Positions 1 through 11,500 of a stretch of DNA of 64,000 bases are shown here, in pieces. The DNA comes from Mercurialis annua. Lineage: Eukaryota > Streptophyta > Magnoliopsida > Malpighiales > Euphorbiaceae. The notes under the pieces were generated by a model that saw nothing but the letters and a program-made list of their open reading frames with translations, had not been told where the DNA came from and searched no databases. How positions within the stretch are numbered: the stretch's first letter is position 1; every line of letters begins with the position of its first letter. The stretch lies in NCBI RefSeq assembly GCF_937616625.2, contig NC_065574.1:11162501-11226500 (forward strand), given 5' to 3'. The position numbers were made by a program, and so were the translations under genes.

Positions 1-38
1 GTTTAGTAGTAGTAGTGTCGGTGTGATCATTTTAGTTC

Positions 39-45
39 TATATAA
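39..45 (+). promoter_or_regulatory. TATA box of the proline-rich protein gene
   Basis: TATATAA lies about 130 nt before the ATG at 175, which suits a TSS near 70-75 and a leader of roughly 100 nt. The window begins only 38 bases upstream, so the rest of the promoter is not visible. Confidence 0.6.
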
Positions 46-174
46 TAAACCCTTTACTCTTTTCTATTCTATTCAAGCTTTAACACACAGAAGCTCTTAA
101 GCTTCTACTAGTACATTACTTGGAGGCATTCTTGATTTGATCAGCCTGAGGGGCCGGTTTCAGCGCGGTTTCCG

Positions 175-2722
175 ATGCGGATTCGGTCCGTGTTTCGAGG
201 CGCATTTTTGTGCTTCTGTTTGTCATTAGTGTTTTCTGCAAGTTTGTGCTATGGTGAGGAGGATCATGGAGAGAGTAGAGTTGAGGTAGTTGGATTTGGA
301 GAATGTGCTGATTGTGAAGAAACCAACATTAAGACTAGCCAGGCACTTTCAGGTATACTTTTTCGTCCCAAAATAATATATTATTAATTTGATAAATATA
401 AAAAATTAAAAAATATAGTTAAATTGTTTTATTTTATTTAGATATATAAAATAATATATTAATGACTAATTATTTTATTGATGCATTTTGTATCAAATAA
501 GTTAACTATATTAATTTATTTTGTAATAGATATTATAATAATAATATTTTTTTCTTTATCGAGATGTGAAAGAGTTAAATTATTTTGGAAAAACAGTACA
601 TATTTATCAGAAATAAATAAAAATAATTTATTTAAAAAGAGGTGGTCCCAAACCAGAGAGACAGTGTTAATTTTTGTTTAAATTTGGCATGAGTAAAAAG
701 TAGATTTACAAGTAATTTTCAGCATATAATTATGTACTTGGGGTATTTATTTGATCTTGTGGTGGGTTCACAGTTCTTGTTAGGGTGTTGTGGTAATGTT
801 TTGGCCATGCATATATTTAGTAACAAGATGCTCTAGCCTTTTCAGTTCCTGATTGCATGCATAATAAAGTAAATTTTGGTACAATTCAATTTTTTTAATC
901 TTTATACTGCTGTACTACAATCATTTTTAGGACTGTGATTTTCAAATTTAAGCCTTAATTAGAGGAAAATAACCAAAAATAATAGTCAAATAGCTACATT
1001 AATATGCTACTTATGTTATACATGTGATTCTTGTCCCAATTCACAGAGCATTTCAATGGATCCCTATAAATCATAAGAAAAATGTGTCTATTTATCCAAA
1101 ATTATACTCTGAATAAACAAAATCACAGTTTGGTTAAAAAATTTATAATTTATGTCAATTATATCCGAATAGCAAATTAATAAAAGTTAGAGGATCTAAT
1201 TATAACAATAAAATATATTTTAGTCCCATAACTTATTTTTATAATAAATCAGCCTATAATTGAAGAAAAAACATAAAATTTGAAGAAAATGATCAATTTA
1301 ATTTCATGAAAATTCAGATGCTATTATTGATACATTCTTGTTATTATAGAGAATGTGAACAAAAAATTATCCAAACATGAATTAATTAATCATAAAAATA
1401 ATTTAAAATATTAATTTGCATCTTATTTTTAATTAATTAATTAGACTATTCATATTTTTATTTATATATATATAAAATTGACTAAAAAGTGAAATTGCCG
1501 GATCAATCCGTCAATTTTGCCTAAACCTTGCAAGTTTTAACATTGTGAAATTTGTTCAGGGCTTCGCATAACAATTGACTGCAAGCCAGAGAACGGTGAG
1601 TTCAAAACAAAAGCAGTTGGTGAGTTAGATGAACAAGGAAAATTCAAACTCAATCTTCCAGACCATCTTGTCAAACAAGGCAAATTAAAAGAAGAATGCT
1701 ACGCTCAGCTTCACAGTGCATCAGCCACCCCATGCCCCGCCCATAATGGTCTCAAATCCTCCAAAATCGTATTCATTTCCAAAGCCAACGGCAAACACAC
1801 GTTTGGTTTGGCCGGAAAACTTAGGTTTTCGCCGATAACTTGCACCTCAGTGTATCTATGGCCTCATTTTAAGTACCCACCGCTACCTAAATGGAAACTT
1901 CCGCCTTTTAAAGGGTTCCATCATCATCATTTCTTGTTTCCTCCTAAGTTTTACCCTCCCAAGACACTTCCACCGCCGGTTCCGGTTTACAAGCCACCGC
2001 CAAAGGTGGTGTTGCCTCCACCTGTCCCGGAATATAAGCCGCCACCAAAAGTGGTCTTGCCTCCTCCAGTGCCGGAATACAAGCCACCACCGAAAGTGGT
2101 CTTGCCTCCACCAGTACCGGAATACAAGCCACCGCCTGTTCCTGTCAAGAAACCTTGTCCTCCTAAACCACCAGTTTACAAGCCACCGCCTGTTCCGGTC
2201 AAAAAACCGTGTCCTCCCCCGTATAAGAAACCGCCAATTTACAAGCCTCCTCCGGTCCCTGTCTACAAGCCAACACCAAAACCATCTCCGGTGCCTGTAT
2301 ACAAACCAACACCAAAACCACCGGTCTATAAACCATCTCCGGTGCCTGTATACAAACCAACACCAAAACCACCGGTCTACAAACCACCTCCAGTTCCTAT
2401 ATACAAGCCAACACCAAAACCACCAGTCTATAAACCATCACCAGTTCCTGTCTACAAGCCAACACCAAAACCACCGGTCTACAAACCATCTCCAGTTCCA
2501 GTCTACAAGCCAACACCAAAACCACCAGTTTATAAACCATCTCCAGTTCCTGTCTATAAACCTAAACCACCAGTGGTTTACGAGCCACACCCACCATTAT
2601 TCCCTAAGAAACCTTGCCCTCCTCTTCCTCCATTCCCCAAGATTCCACCGAAGTACTTTCACCACCCTAAGTTTGGAAAGAAATGGCCACCATTACCACC
2701 TCTATCTCCAATTCATGAATAA
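175..2722 (+). CDS. PRP4: Proline-rich cell-wall protein with Ole e 1-like domain (PRP2/PRP4 type)
   Basis: Two exons, 175-352 and 1560-2722, join in frame (GT at 353, AG at 1558-1559) to give 446 aa. Residues 1-27 are a hydrophobic secretion signal ending CYG. Residues about 34-160 form a Pollen Ole e 1 / extensin-like domain with six cysteines (44, 47, 67, 106, 118, 154). Residues about 160-446 are a basic proline-rich tail built from PPPKVVLPPPVPEYK-like and PSPVPVYKPTPKPPVYK-like repeats; the many YK pairs suit oxidative cross-linking in the wall. From family knowledge this is the Arabidopsis PRP2/PRP4 class, a structural wall protein. The 1.2-kb intron is AT-rich. Reading exon 2 alone would wrongly start at a Leu codon (1808); the splice restores the signal peptide and the cysteine domain. 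PRP4 rather than PRP2 is suggested by the neighbouring genes, not by the protein itself. Confidence 0.92.
1987..2570 (+). repeat. In-frame tandem repeats coding for the proline-rich tail
   Basis: A unit of about 15-16 codons (PPPKVVLPPPVPEYK type) is repeated about three times in 1987-2135, followed by a 17-codon, 51-nt unit (PSPVPVYKPTPKPPVYK type) repeated about five to six times in 2285-2570. Several 51-nt units are nearly identical at DNA level, which points to recent unequal exchange and likely length polymorphism. Confidence 0.85.
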
Positions 2723-2835
2723 GTTCTACTGGTATTTCTTACAAGTTGGTAGTAGATGAGGGGTGATCAATAATATTTGCTCTTAATTTATTTTTATTTA
2801 TATATGAACTTTTGGTGTGAAGTTGTCGATTCCAC

Positions 2836-2841
2836 AATAAA
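2836..2841 (+). terminator. Poly(A) signal of the proline-rich protein gene
   Basis: AATAAA lies 114 nt after the stop codon and is followed by a T-rich stretch, a usual plant near-upstream element arrangement. Confidence 0.5.
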
Positions 2842-3321
2842 GCCTTCAAAAGGGTAGAGGAACTTACTAAGTGTGAATTATTTGTTAAATTCATACACAT
2901 ATTGTTGTTAATTAGGTTAAAAGTATGTGTGAGTTAATAAAATTTATTGTATTTCTTGTAATTGTAAATGTTACTTTTATATCCTACTGCAATGTTCTAT
3001 TTTTCTTTTATATTCATCATTGTTTGTTTTTAATTTTTCATGGGCATGACTTGCAAAAACTAGAGAATTACTATATGTTACAGGTTTGCATGAAAAATAT
3101 GAAAAGGTATTGGTGTAAAAGTAGCCAATGCCAACCAATATAATTAGCCGAAAAGAGAGAAAAAGAAAGCAAGAGAATAAGGAGAAGAGTTTGTCAAAAC
3201 TGGTCACTAAAGCACTTATCTTTTATCGGAGTATAATTATTCCTTTTATAGTGTGCGCGCGTCTGTATATTCCTTTCCACACTTTTGGTACAAACATACC
3301 CAACACTTGCATTTTAGTATA
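2842..3321. other. Intergenic, AT-rich
   Basis: 3' flank of the proline-rich gene. No coding signal or repeat recognised; small ORFs here lack codon bias and splice context. Confidence 0.6.
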
Positions 3322-3330
3322 AAAGAACCC

Positions 3331-3749
3331 GGATAATTAATTTTGACCATCATTGAACTTTCGAATTTTTTCATTTTAATTACTAAACTATTTTTTTCAT
3401 TTTAATCACTGAACTTTTATTTTTTTTCATTTTGGTATTTCAGGCCAAAAATATTTAGGTGGCAGCCGGAAGTTGACATGTGACAACAGGATTTTATAAG
3501 TTTTACTTTAAAAATTTATCACATATACATAATTTCACATTGAAAATGAGTTTTTAAATCAAATAATACATATATGGCAAGTTTTCAGGTTAAAAAAAAT
3601 TAATTCCGGCTGCCACCTAAGAATTTTTGGCCAGAAAATACCAAAATGAAAAAAAAATGAAAGTTCAGTGATCAAAATGAAAAAAAAAATAGTTTAATGA
3701 CTGAAATAAAAAAATTCAAAAGTTCGGTGATCTTCAGGATCAATTATCC
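3331..3749. mobile_element. MULE-type MITE (foldback, 419 bp)
   Basis: The two halves are long inverted copies: GGATAATT at the left end and AATTATCC at the right, with matching arms rich in CATTTTAATCACTGAACTTT and the GGCAGCCGG / CCGGCTGCC inner segment. The flanks are AAAGAACCC (3322-3330) and AAAAAACCC (3750-3758), a 9-bp target duplication with one change. The 9-bp duplication and long TIR fit a non-autonomous Mutator-like element. No coding sequence. Confidence 0.85.
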
Positions 3750-3836
3750 AAAAAACCCATAACTTGCTTTTTCATATGAAAAGGCCTCTTTCACATAAAA
3801 AAAAGAAAATGAATTAGCTAATTATAAATTTTAAAC

Positions 3837-4174
3837 GGCTTAATACATAATTTGACCTCTGAACTTGTACTGTTTTAATCATCTAACCTCTAAATTTAAC
3901 GTCTCACCTATTGAACCTCTGAATTTGTTAAATAATCTGATTTAACCCCTGAACTTGATAAATATGTAAACATTGAACCCCTCAGTGTCCACCTGGAACT
4001 TGAAACATTCTAGAAGAATTTGTGTACAGAAGGGTTCAATGTTTACGTATTTATCAAGTTCAGGGGTCAAATCGAATTATTAAACAAGTTCAGAGCTTCG
4101 ATAGGCGAGACGTTAGTTCAGGTGTTAGATAGGTAAAAAAGTACAAGTTCAAGGGTCAAACTATGTATTCAGCC
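3837..4174. mobile_element. MULE-type MITE, GGCTTAATACATA family, copy 1 (338 bp)
   Basis: TIRs run GGCTTAATACATAATTTGAC inward on the left and the near complement ending ATGTATTCAGCC on the right. Both flanks read ATTTTAAAC (3828-3836 and 4175-4183), an exact 9-bp target duplication. A second copy of the same family is at 29204-29542 with its unpaired core in the opposite orientation. Confidence 0.9.
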
Positions 4175-4183
4175 ATTTTAAAC

Positions 4184-5493
4184 CTAATTAACCCTAATTG
4201 AAAATTAATTTAACACAATTAAAAACCTATTTAACACCAATTAAATTTAGTTAATCCTGATTGAAACTAGTTAAACCTAAATCTAATCTTATCGGAAACC
4301 ACCGCCGCCATCGCCTATCGTCTCCTCAGGCGAGGAGCAGATCTGCTCCTTGTTTTGAAGGAGCTCTGCTCCTCGTCTCAAATTCTAGTGGAGGCGGATG
4401 TGGGATGGAGGATGAATGGTGGCTGAAGACAAAAAGGGAAGAAGAAAAAGGAAAGAAGAAGGGAGGAAGAATAAAAGGAGAAAAGGAACAAAAGACTCCT
4501 ATTTTTTTTTAATTAAAAGTCAAAACAATTGATGAATTTTTTATATTATAAAGGTATAATTTGAAATTTAAAAGTTATTAAAGACCAATTTAATAGATAT
4601 ATAAAATACTAAAAGTTTTTTAATTTTTTTGGAAAGTGTAGTTCATTTGCTTGGGTTAGAGTGGAGAGAGACTTTTAATATGGAAACACAAATTTTGAAT
4701 CTGTTTGTACCAAAACGGCGAGATTGACCCCATTTAATATTTTATACCAAGTTGAGAGGGGATTTGATCATTTGTTCATTTTTTTTTTATCCATACTAAT
4801 GTGAATGTTGGAGTGACCAAAGTTTTCTTTCGGTGTTCCATGGTCTCTTTATTTTGGACTGCAAGTCTCATCTAGGTCACCATATCACTACATACTCATT
4901 AATTTATCAATATCTACAAATCTAAATTAAGATTTTATGAAATTACAAAGAGCCAAATGTGATTTCTGCCAAAATATTACACTTTGAAAGAATTTGCATA
5001 ATAACGGTGATAATGAGTAGCTAGTAGCCTAGTATGGTTAGGAAAAAAAATTAATCAAACCGATTAACCGAACCAAAATAAAAATACCCACATAAAAATA
5101 TAGTTAATTGGTCCAAAATTTTAGATTTAAGTTTGATATTTTAATGTTTTATGGTTAATAGTTTAGGTTTAGAATTTTAAATTTTAAAAACCGCGGTTAA
5201 TCACTTAATCGATAATATTTTTAATAAATTTATTTTTCATGGTTATATAATTAGAAATCACAAATCCGAAAATTTAAACCATTATAAATAATTAATCAGT
5301 TAAATAATTAACCATAATACCATTGATTAGTTTACAAATAACGCTCATGAATGAACGTGTTAATAGAGTGTGTCGTTCCGTAAAACGGCATCACCTCAGC
5401 CTCCCAGCAGTACTAGCACCCTACTGCCCTAGCAAACAGCTGAAGCACTTCACTGTCTTCTCAGCTAACAAAAAAAAAAACATCTTTTAAAAA
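4184..5493. other. Intergenic upstream of NUP188
   Basis: 4184-4310 is a run of short AATTAAACC-like words. 4315-4390 is a GC-richer stretch with inverted GAGGAGCAG / CTGCTCCTC words that recur at 28565-28625 inside another element. A purine-rich ORF at 4261-4512 has no homology I recognise and begins at a non-ATG codon, so it is not called. 5040-5340 has AACCGATTAACCGAACC-like words reminiscent of decayed hAT sequence. 5390-5493 is probably NUP188 promoter/leader. Confidence 0.5.
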
Positions 5494-5501
5494 GCGCGAA
5501 A
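5494..5501 (-). promoter_or_regulatory. E2F-like site upstream of NUP188
   Basis: GCGCGAAA on the + strand (TTTCGCGC on the other) fits the plant E2F consensus and lies 84 nt before the NUP188 ATG in an otherwise GC-poor stretch. The role is an inference. Confidence 0.35.
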
Positions 5502-5584
5502 AATCAAATCAAATTAAAATCAAACTCCATCTTCTTCTACTGTAACTTAGGGTTACAATTTCATTCATCTGAAAACAAACTAAA

Positions 5585-8500
5585 ATGGCAAACTCTACGA
5601 AGTCCATCGATCCTTCACTCTGGTGGGACCCCTTCACCTCCATTCTCACCGACCTCGAAAACGCGCCTCTTACTTCTCAACTCCATCCCTCCATTGTAAC
5701 CGCTTTTTCTCCGTTCCGTTCCGTTCCGTTCCGTTTATTTCCGTTTTTTCTATAGTACTGTTACCGTGACTGTCTCTTTTGTATGTGCAGGAGAAGAAGC
5801 TGAAGGAGAATCACGGCTGGTTCGTGGACACAGTTTCTTTATTTAAGAAGCCAAATGCACAATCAAGAGAGGCGTTGAATTCGAAACAAGTCAAAATCGG
5901 TTCTCATGAGTTGATTATTAAGCCTCAATTCAAAGATAAAGCTCTGCAAATTAGTTCTTATTTGGTTAGTTAATTCCTGTACTTCTATAATTACTGCAAT
6001 TCTCCTGTTTTTAAAAAGTTATATTTGATAGAATTCATTGAATTATATGGAATTATATGCTGAAACTGACACTTCTATTGAATTGTATGTTAATTTCAGT
6101 GTTTAGATGAGTTACAGTCTTACATTCTCGTGGAACGGTCTCTCGAGATTAATGGACTAGCAGTTGATTCTGTAGTGGAAGAATATCTTCATGTGGTTAG
6201 TAGCTTTCCTGCTTTTCTTCTGCTTTAGCCGCTTATTAGTTCTAGTAAATATCGAGGCAGTAGTGCCTGCTATTAGTTTCATTCATAAGTTGATTTTCTA
6301 ATCTTTTAGTGTTAAAGTTGCTGTTCTCTCTCATTTGGTGGCTATAGTTGCCGAGCTAGTTTTTTGTGGTTGTGGTAGTGTTTAATTAGGTATTTGTACA
6401 ATAGTGAAATATCAATCTAAATCTGTCTGATTGCTCTAGTGATTCCTGTTTGTTGCGAAGGTATTGCTTCATTACTACATTGAGCGACAGTGCTTGCTGA
6501 AGTGTACCAGGCAGATTCTCATGCATGCTTGTGAGTTCTTCCTGCACTTCTTTTGATTTATTTTTTCCTTCATTTCCCTTTCCGTATGCATTTTCTTTCC
6601 TATTTCAAAAATTATTTAAACTATGTCCTAGAAGTTTCTACTCATCATACTTAGCAACATATTATATCAGTTAGTTAGTTTATTTGTAGATTTTATTACC
6701 CAATACCACCACTTTGAATGTTGGTACAGTATATGTTGGAATTAGCTCAGGAGGAGAAAATGTCATCAGGGATGAGGCAATGAAGCTGATTTCCGATGGA
6801 CTGGAGTGCGCATTAATATCTGTTCTGCAGGATCTTTTATCCTCGAGTCCTTCTGAGAATATGGTAAGCTTGAAATAAATTCATTTCTTTTGACTCTGCC
6901 TGTTGAAATATGATGTGAAATGAAATTCGAGATTGTGGTGATATGAAAATTTGGTTTGGGAAGAAAGACTGTTTATTTGATAACCAAACATTGTCTCTTC
7001 AGTTATTATGGGGCACAATGATCTTCTTTAGTTATTAAGGTCTTAATGTGTTTTTCTACTGACACTTTTGTATGTGTCTGGAAACTTACTATTACAAATT
7101 TTCGTTATAGCTTCTTAAACTTGCAGCTCCACAAGGACGACTAATATCCTTTTCTTTTCAATACGGAAGTTTTTTTTTCTTACGTAGTCTCTGTGTACTT
7201 CATGGAAATAACTTTTTATGGGACTTGCATCTTGTAAACGTTTCCTAGAAAGTGAAACATATTCATTAAATCAATCCAAAAAATTTCTCAGTGCATGGAA
7301 AACATTAGAAACAATATTTTTATTTCAAGAAAGTTTTAGAAAACATTTGGACCCATACCAGCTCCCTATCTTTACAATAGAGTTATATAAATAAGAAAAT
7401 TACCTTATAAGGATTATTCTGGAAGTAATAGTTGGCTAAATGGTTCGACTTTTAAAAGTTTTATTTCATGTGTTTCTAGATTGTTGAGTCTGAAAATATG
7501 ACTGCCTGGTTTGGAAGCAGTTTGTCACTTCTTTCGAAAATAAGGTGGTTTTCTCATTGGCCAGGAAAAACTGATTAAGTTAAAACTGATTAAGTTGGAC
7601 AAATTTTGCTCTACGCGCTAACCGCTACAAAAAAAAAACTCATTGAATGAGTTGAATGAGGCCTAGAAAAGAAGGCAGTTAGGATCAATTTTTTTTGGTT
7701 ATTTTATGATCATGCATAGTTGAGATTTGGAATATGTTGGACGTATCAATGGGGTAATTTTTATTTGTTTCTTCTCACAGTTACAATTTTATATATTGTT
7801 TTGGCTGTTTCATTGCAATTGAAAATGAAAGCCCACCTCTCTTTTTTTGAGTCAACTATTGTATTTGAGGTTCTTGATTCTGTATGATAACTTTACAGGA
7901 TGTTGATCTTTTTACTTTGTGGGCTGAGGGGATACTAATCGAAGATAATTTGGTTTTGGACATTCTCTTCCTTATATATTATGAGTCACTTTGTACTTGC
8001 AATGGTGAAACATGGAAAAAGTTATGTTCACTTTACAAGGTATATTATAATGTATCCTTACGTATAGAAACCGACTTTTTTCATACTCCTTTTGTTTCCT
8101 AATTTGGCTTTTTGATGTTGTATCTCAGGGGATTTTGTTTGGGTCGTACAACTTTGGAAAATTGGCAATATCAAATGAAGCCCTGAAGTCTTCTTCTCAA
8201 GCCAAAGTCCAGTTGCTACTTGTCCTTATGGAAACCTTGAACTTGGAAAATCTTCTCCGCTTGGTCCATGATGAAACCCCTTTCAGGTTTCTTTTAAATA
8301 TTTATTTCTGTTTCATATCTATTTAGATGTATGGTAGAGAGTTAGGTTATTCCTTAATTGTTGGGTGTTTGTGGAGGGAAAGTTGTGTGATATGTTGTTT
8401 CTACTTTCTAGTTCATTTCTTGTTTTCTTTTACCTTCATTTCTTATTAATTTGTTTCCACCAATGTGCAAACAACTAATTACTGATTGCTAATCGGTTAT

Positions 8501-11500
8501 AACTTTTGAATGGCTGGACCAAACATAACTTTAACAACTGTGTCGTGTCTTTTTAACTGTTTTGTTGGGTACTTTTAGGCCTAGCTTGGGTTCGGGCTTG
8601 CGAACTAATTCTTTAGGTTCTTATGATCTTAAAATTTATTATGGTTACTGCTCTTTCTGTTGGTGCTTTTGATTCTTGCCTCTGTTGTTTGTAGTATGTA
8701 AAATTTCGTTTCATTTTTATTCTTTACGTAGCTGGGCTCATTGTTAAAGTTTATTTCCATATTATTTCAGGTCGGGTGCTTCTGTGTTTTCTTTGGCTGA
8801 TATTCAACAGATGGATGTGTTGGTATCTAGTTTGAATGCCTTTGAAATGGAAGAAGCTGGCCCACTTATTCTTACTTGGGCCGTATGTCTCTGTCTAATT
8901 ACATCACTTCCTAGAGCAGAAGAAATTAATGTGTTAATGGTAGGTGATTTTCTCAAATGTACCTTGAACCAGGGTGTCCACATTCTTAATATTGTTAGCT
9001 TTTTCTGCGCAGGAGATTGATCATGTTGGCTATCTTCGACAAGCATTTGAAAGTGCATCACTGAATTATTTTGTTGACATTCTTGATAGTGACTTGCTAA
9101 AGGAGTCGGATGTAAGTTATTTGGTTAAAAAAAGAGTATAGAAGCTTCATCTATTATTTTTTGAAGGACATGAATCAATTTTAGATGTCTTCTTTGACTC
9201 TTCTGTTGTTGCCTGAGTGTATCTTGCTTTCATTTTTTTAATTTCGCATGCCATATGTATCCTTCTATAGATCCTTACCAAAAGTGCTTGAGTTTCTGAA
9301 CTTTTGTTGATTGAGGGATAAAGAAAGGACTTATTTTTCTTCTTGATAGTATACCACAAATACACTATTTTGTTTATTGATATTATTATGAAGTAGCAAG
9401 CCGATTTCTGAACCTTCTGATTTTGAAATTTAAAACTAAATTTTTCTGCAGTAGTGGATTAAGGTCCAATTAATATATCATAAATTCAGAGTTTATTTGG
9501 TTAATGGGAATGGACTCTGATCTTACCAGTACTTTCAAGCTTGTAGTTATAATTTTTCTTTATTAATGGGACTATATTGTATTTGATTGTATTGAGATTA
9601 GGATGCTGACTTTAAGTTGTTTGGTCCTTACAATTTCTACCTTCTTCATCTTCAGGGGCCTGTTGCCGGTTATCGAAGTGTTTTAAGAACTTTTGTTTCA
9701 GCATTTATTGCATCTTATGAGATTAATCTTCAGGTTAGTGCATATGTTCTTTCGTAAAAAAGTAGCTTGTAAGGCACTTGTTTTTGTTTGTCTGTCTTCC
9801 TTTTACACCAGTTTCTTTTTCAAATCTGCAGTCAGAAGATAGTAACCTTAATCTCATATTGGACATCATATGCAAAATTTACAGGGGGGAGGTATGTATA
9901 TGTTCTCGTTTTTATTTAATGGTTTGTTGACTATTTAGTATCGTTTATAGCCTGCTGATTGAGAAGACTCTTTTGCATAAGTTTACAGGAATCACTTTGT
10001 AATCAGTTTTGGGACAAGGGAAGTTTCATTGATGGACCTATTCGGTGTCTTCTGTGCAGCTTAGAGGGTGAATTTCCCTTCCGGAGTGCAGAACTTGTCC
10101 GCCTTTTATCATCTCTCTGCGAGGGGAGATGGCCCACGGAATGTGTGTAAGTGGACATTCTTCTGTGCTTCTGGGTGTTCAGCTTACCTACCATTATGTT
10201 TCCTTTGTGCAGCATGCATTTCCAATTTTCAACTTGATGATGAAGTAGAGACATAGCAAAGCTATTAGTAATATATTGGGACCATCTGTATTATTAATTA
10301 TGTATCTTTTCATAGTAAGAAGAATAGGTATTTCTTAAGATGTTTCTTTAAGTATGGCATCTAGTCCATTGGATTTCTGCTGCTTGTCCCTGGAATTCTG
10401 TTCTTCAATCTGCATCCTCTTCTGCTGCTTTTATATGAAGGATTATCTTTTATTTATTATACTATGTTTAAATCTATCAGTTGACCCTAAAGGACACTTG
10501 TTGTGTTCTTTCTTGTTGATTGACGTCTACTGCATTATGCTGCTTATAATTGACTACACATTGCAGTTTTTATAGGATGCTTATCTTCTAATGTCATTTT
10601 TAAAAATTTGTTCACTATAGTTGGCAGTTCCAGATTTAACGTTCTTTGAATTTAAAACATGTAATCAAGGATTACTTTATTTGTAATTGCATGAAACTGT
10701 TGAGGATTGTTAAAAATAAAATTATGAAAGATAGTTGTTTTTTCCCCTTTCGAGTCACTTGACGTGATGTTGGTAAGAAACCTCACTTTGAGAGAGACAG
10801 AGAGAGAGAGAAGAGAGAAACAAGCTTGGGTTTGTTTCCAGCATGTAATCAGATTTGTGGATTGCTTTTTCAATATTGTGTGCTAATACAGTTCTTCTTC
10901 ATCTTGCCAACAGGTTTAATTTTCTTGATAAATCTGTCGGTATTTCGTCATTGTTTGAAATTACTAGTGAATCCTTGGTGGACAGCGCCTTACAAATTGT
11001 TGAAACTAACCTCCCATTGCATGTTCCTGGGGTGGAAGGTTTGTTTGTTCCCAGTAAAACTCGTGGACATGTCCTGAAAGTTATTGGTGGGAATACTGCT
11101 CTTGTACGTTGGGAGGTAAAGAGACAGATATTTTAATATTATTGCCTACACTTTTCCAATTATGGTGGTGTATTCAGTTTGCTTTCAGTAAAAGCGGTTT
11201 TACTTTAGGTACTTAGCTGTGTGAAAGGCACGAAGAGAAGTAATATATTCAATTTTGATGTTAGCATATTGAACCTGTTTAACTAATTCTTGCTTTCATG
11301 TACATTTGCGAGTATGGCACTTTCTCTTCTTAGTTCTTAGTGTAGCCAAAGATTTATGTGCTTTTGATCTGTATCTATCCTGATAGAGCATTATGCAAAT
11401 GTTTTGGAAGTAAAACATTTAAAGAGTTTTCTGATAACGTGAATAAGCTATTTGGACCAGATTACATGCGACTAAATATGACCTTTGAATTTTTCATCCA

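Noticed and set aside
1944..2387. Antisense frames over the proline-rich repeats
   Set aside because: Produced by the repeat codons; they start and stop inside the repeats.
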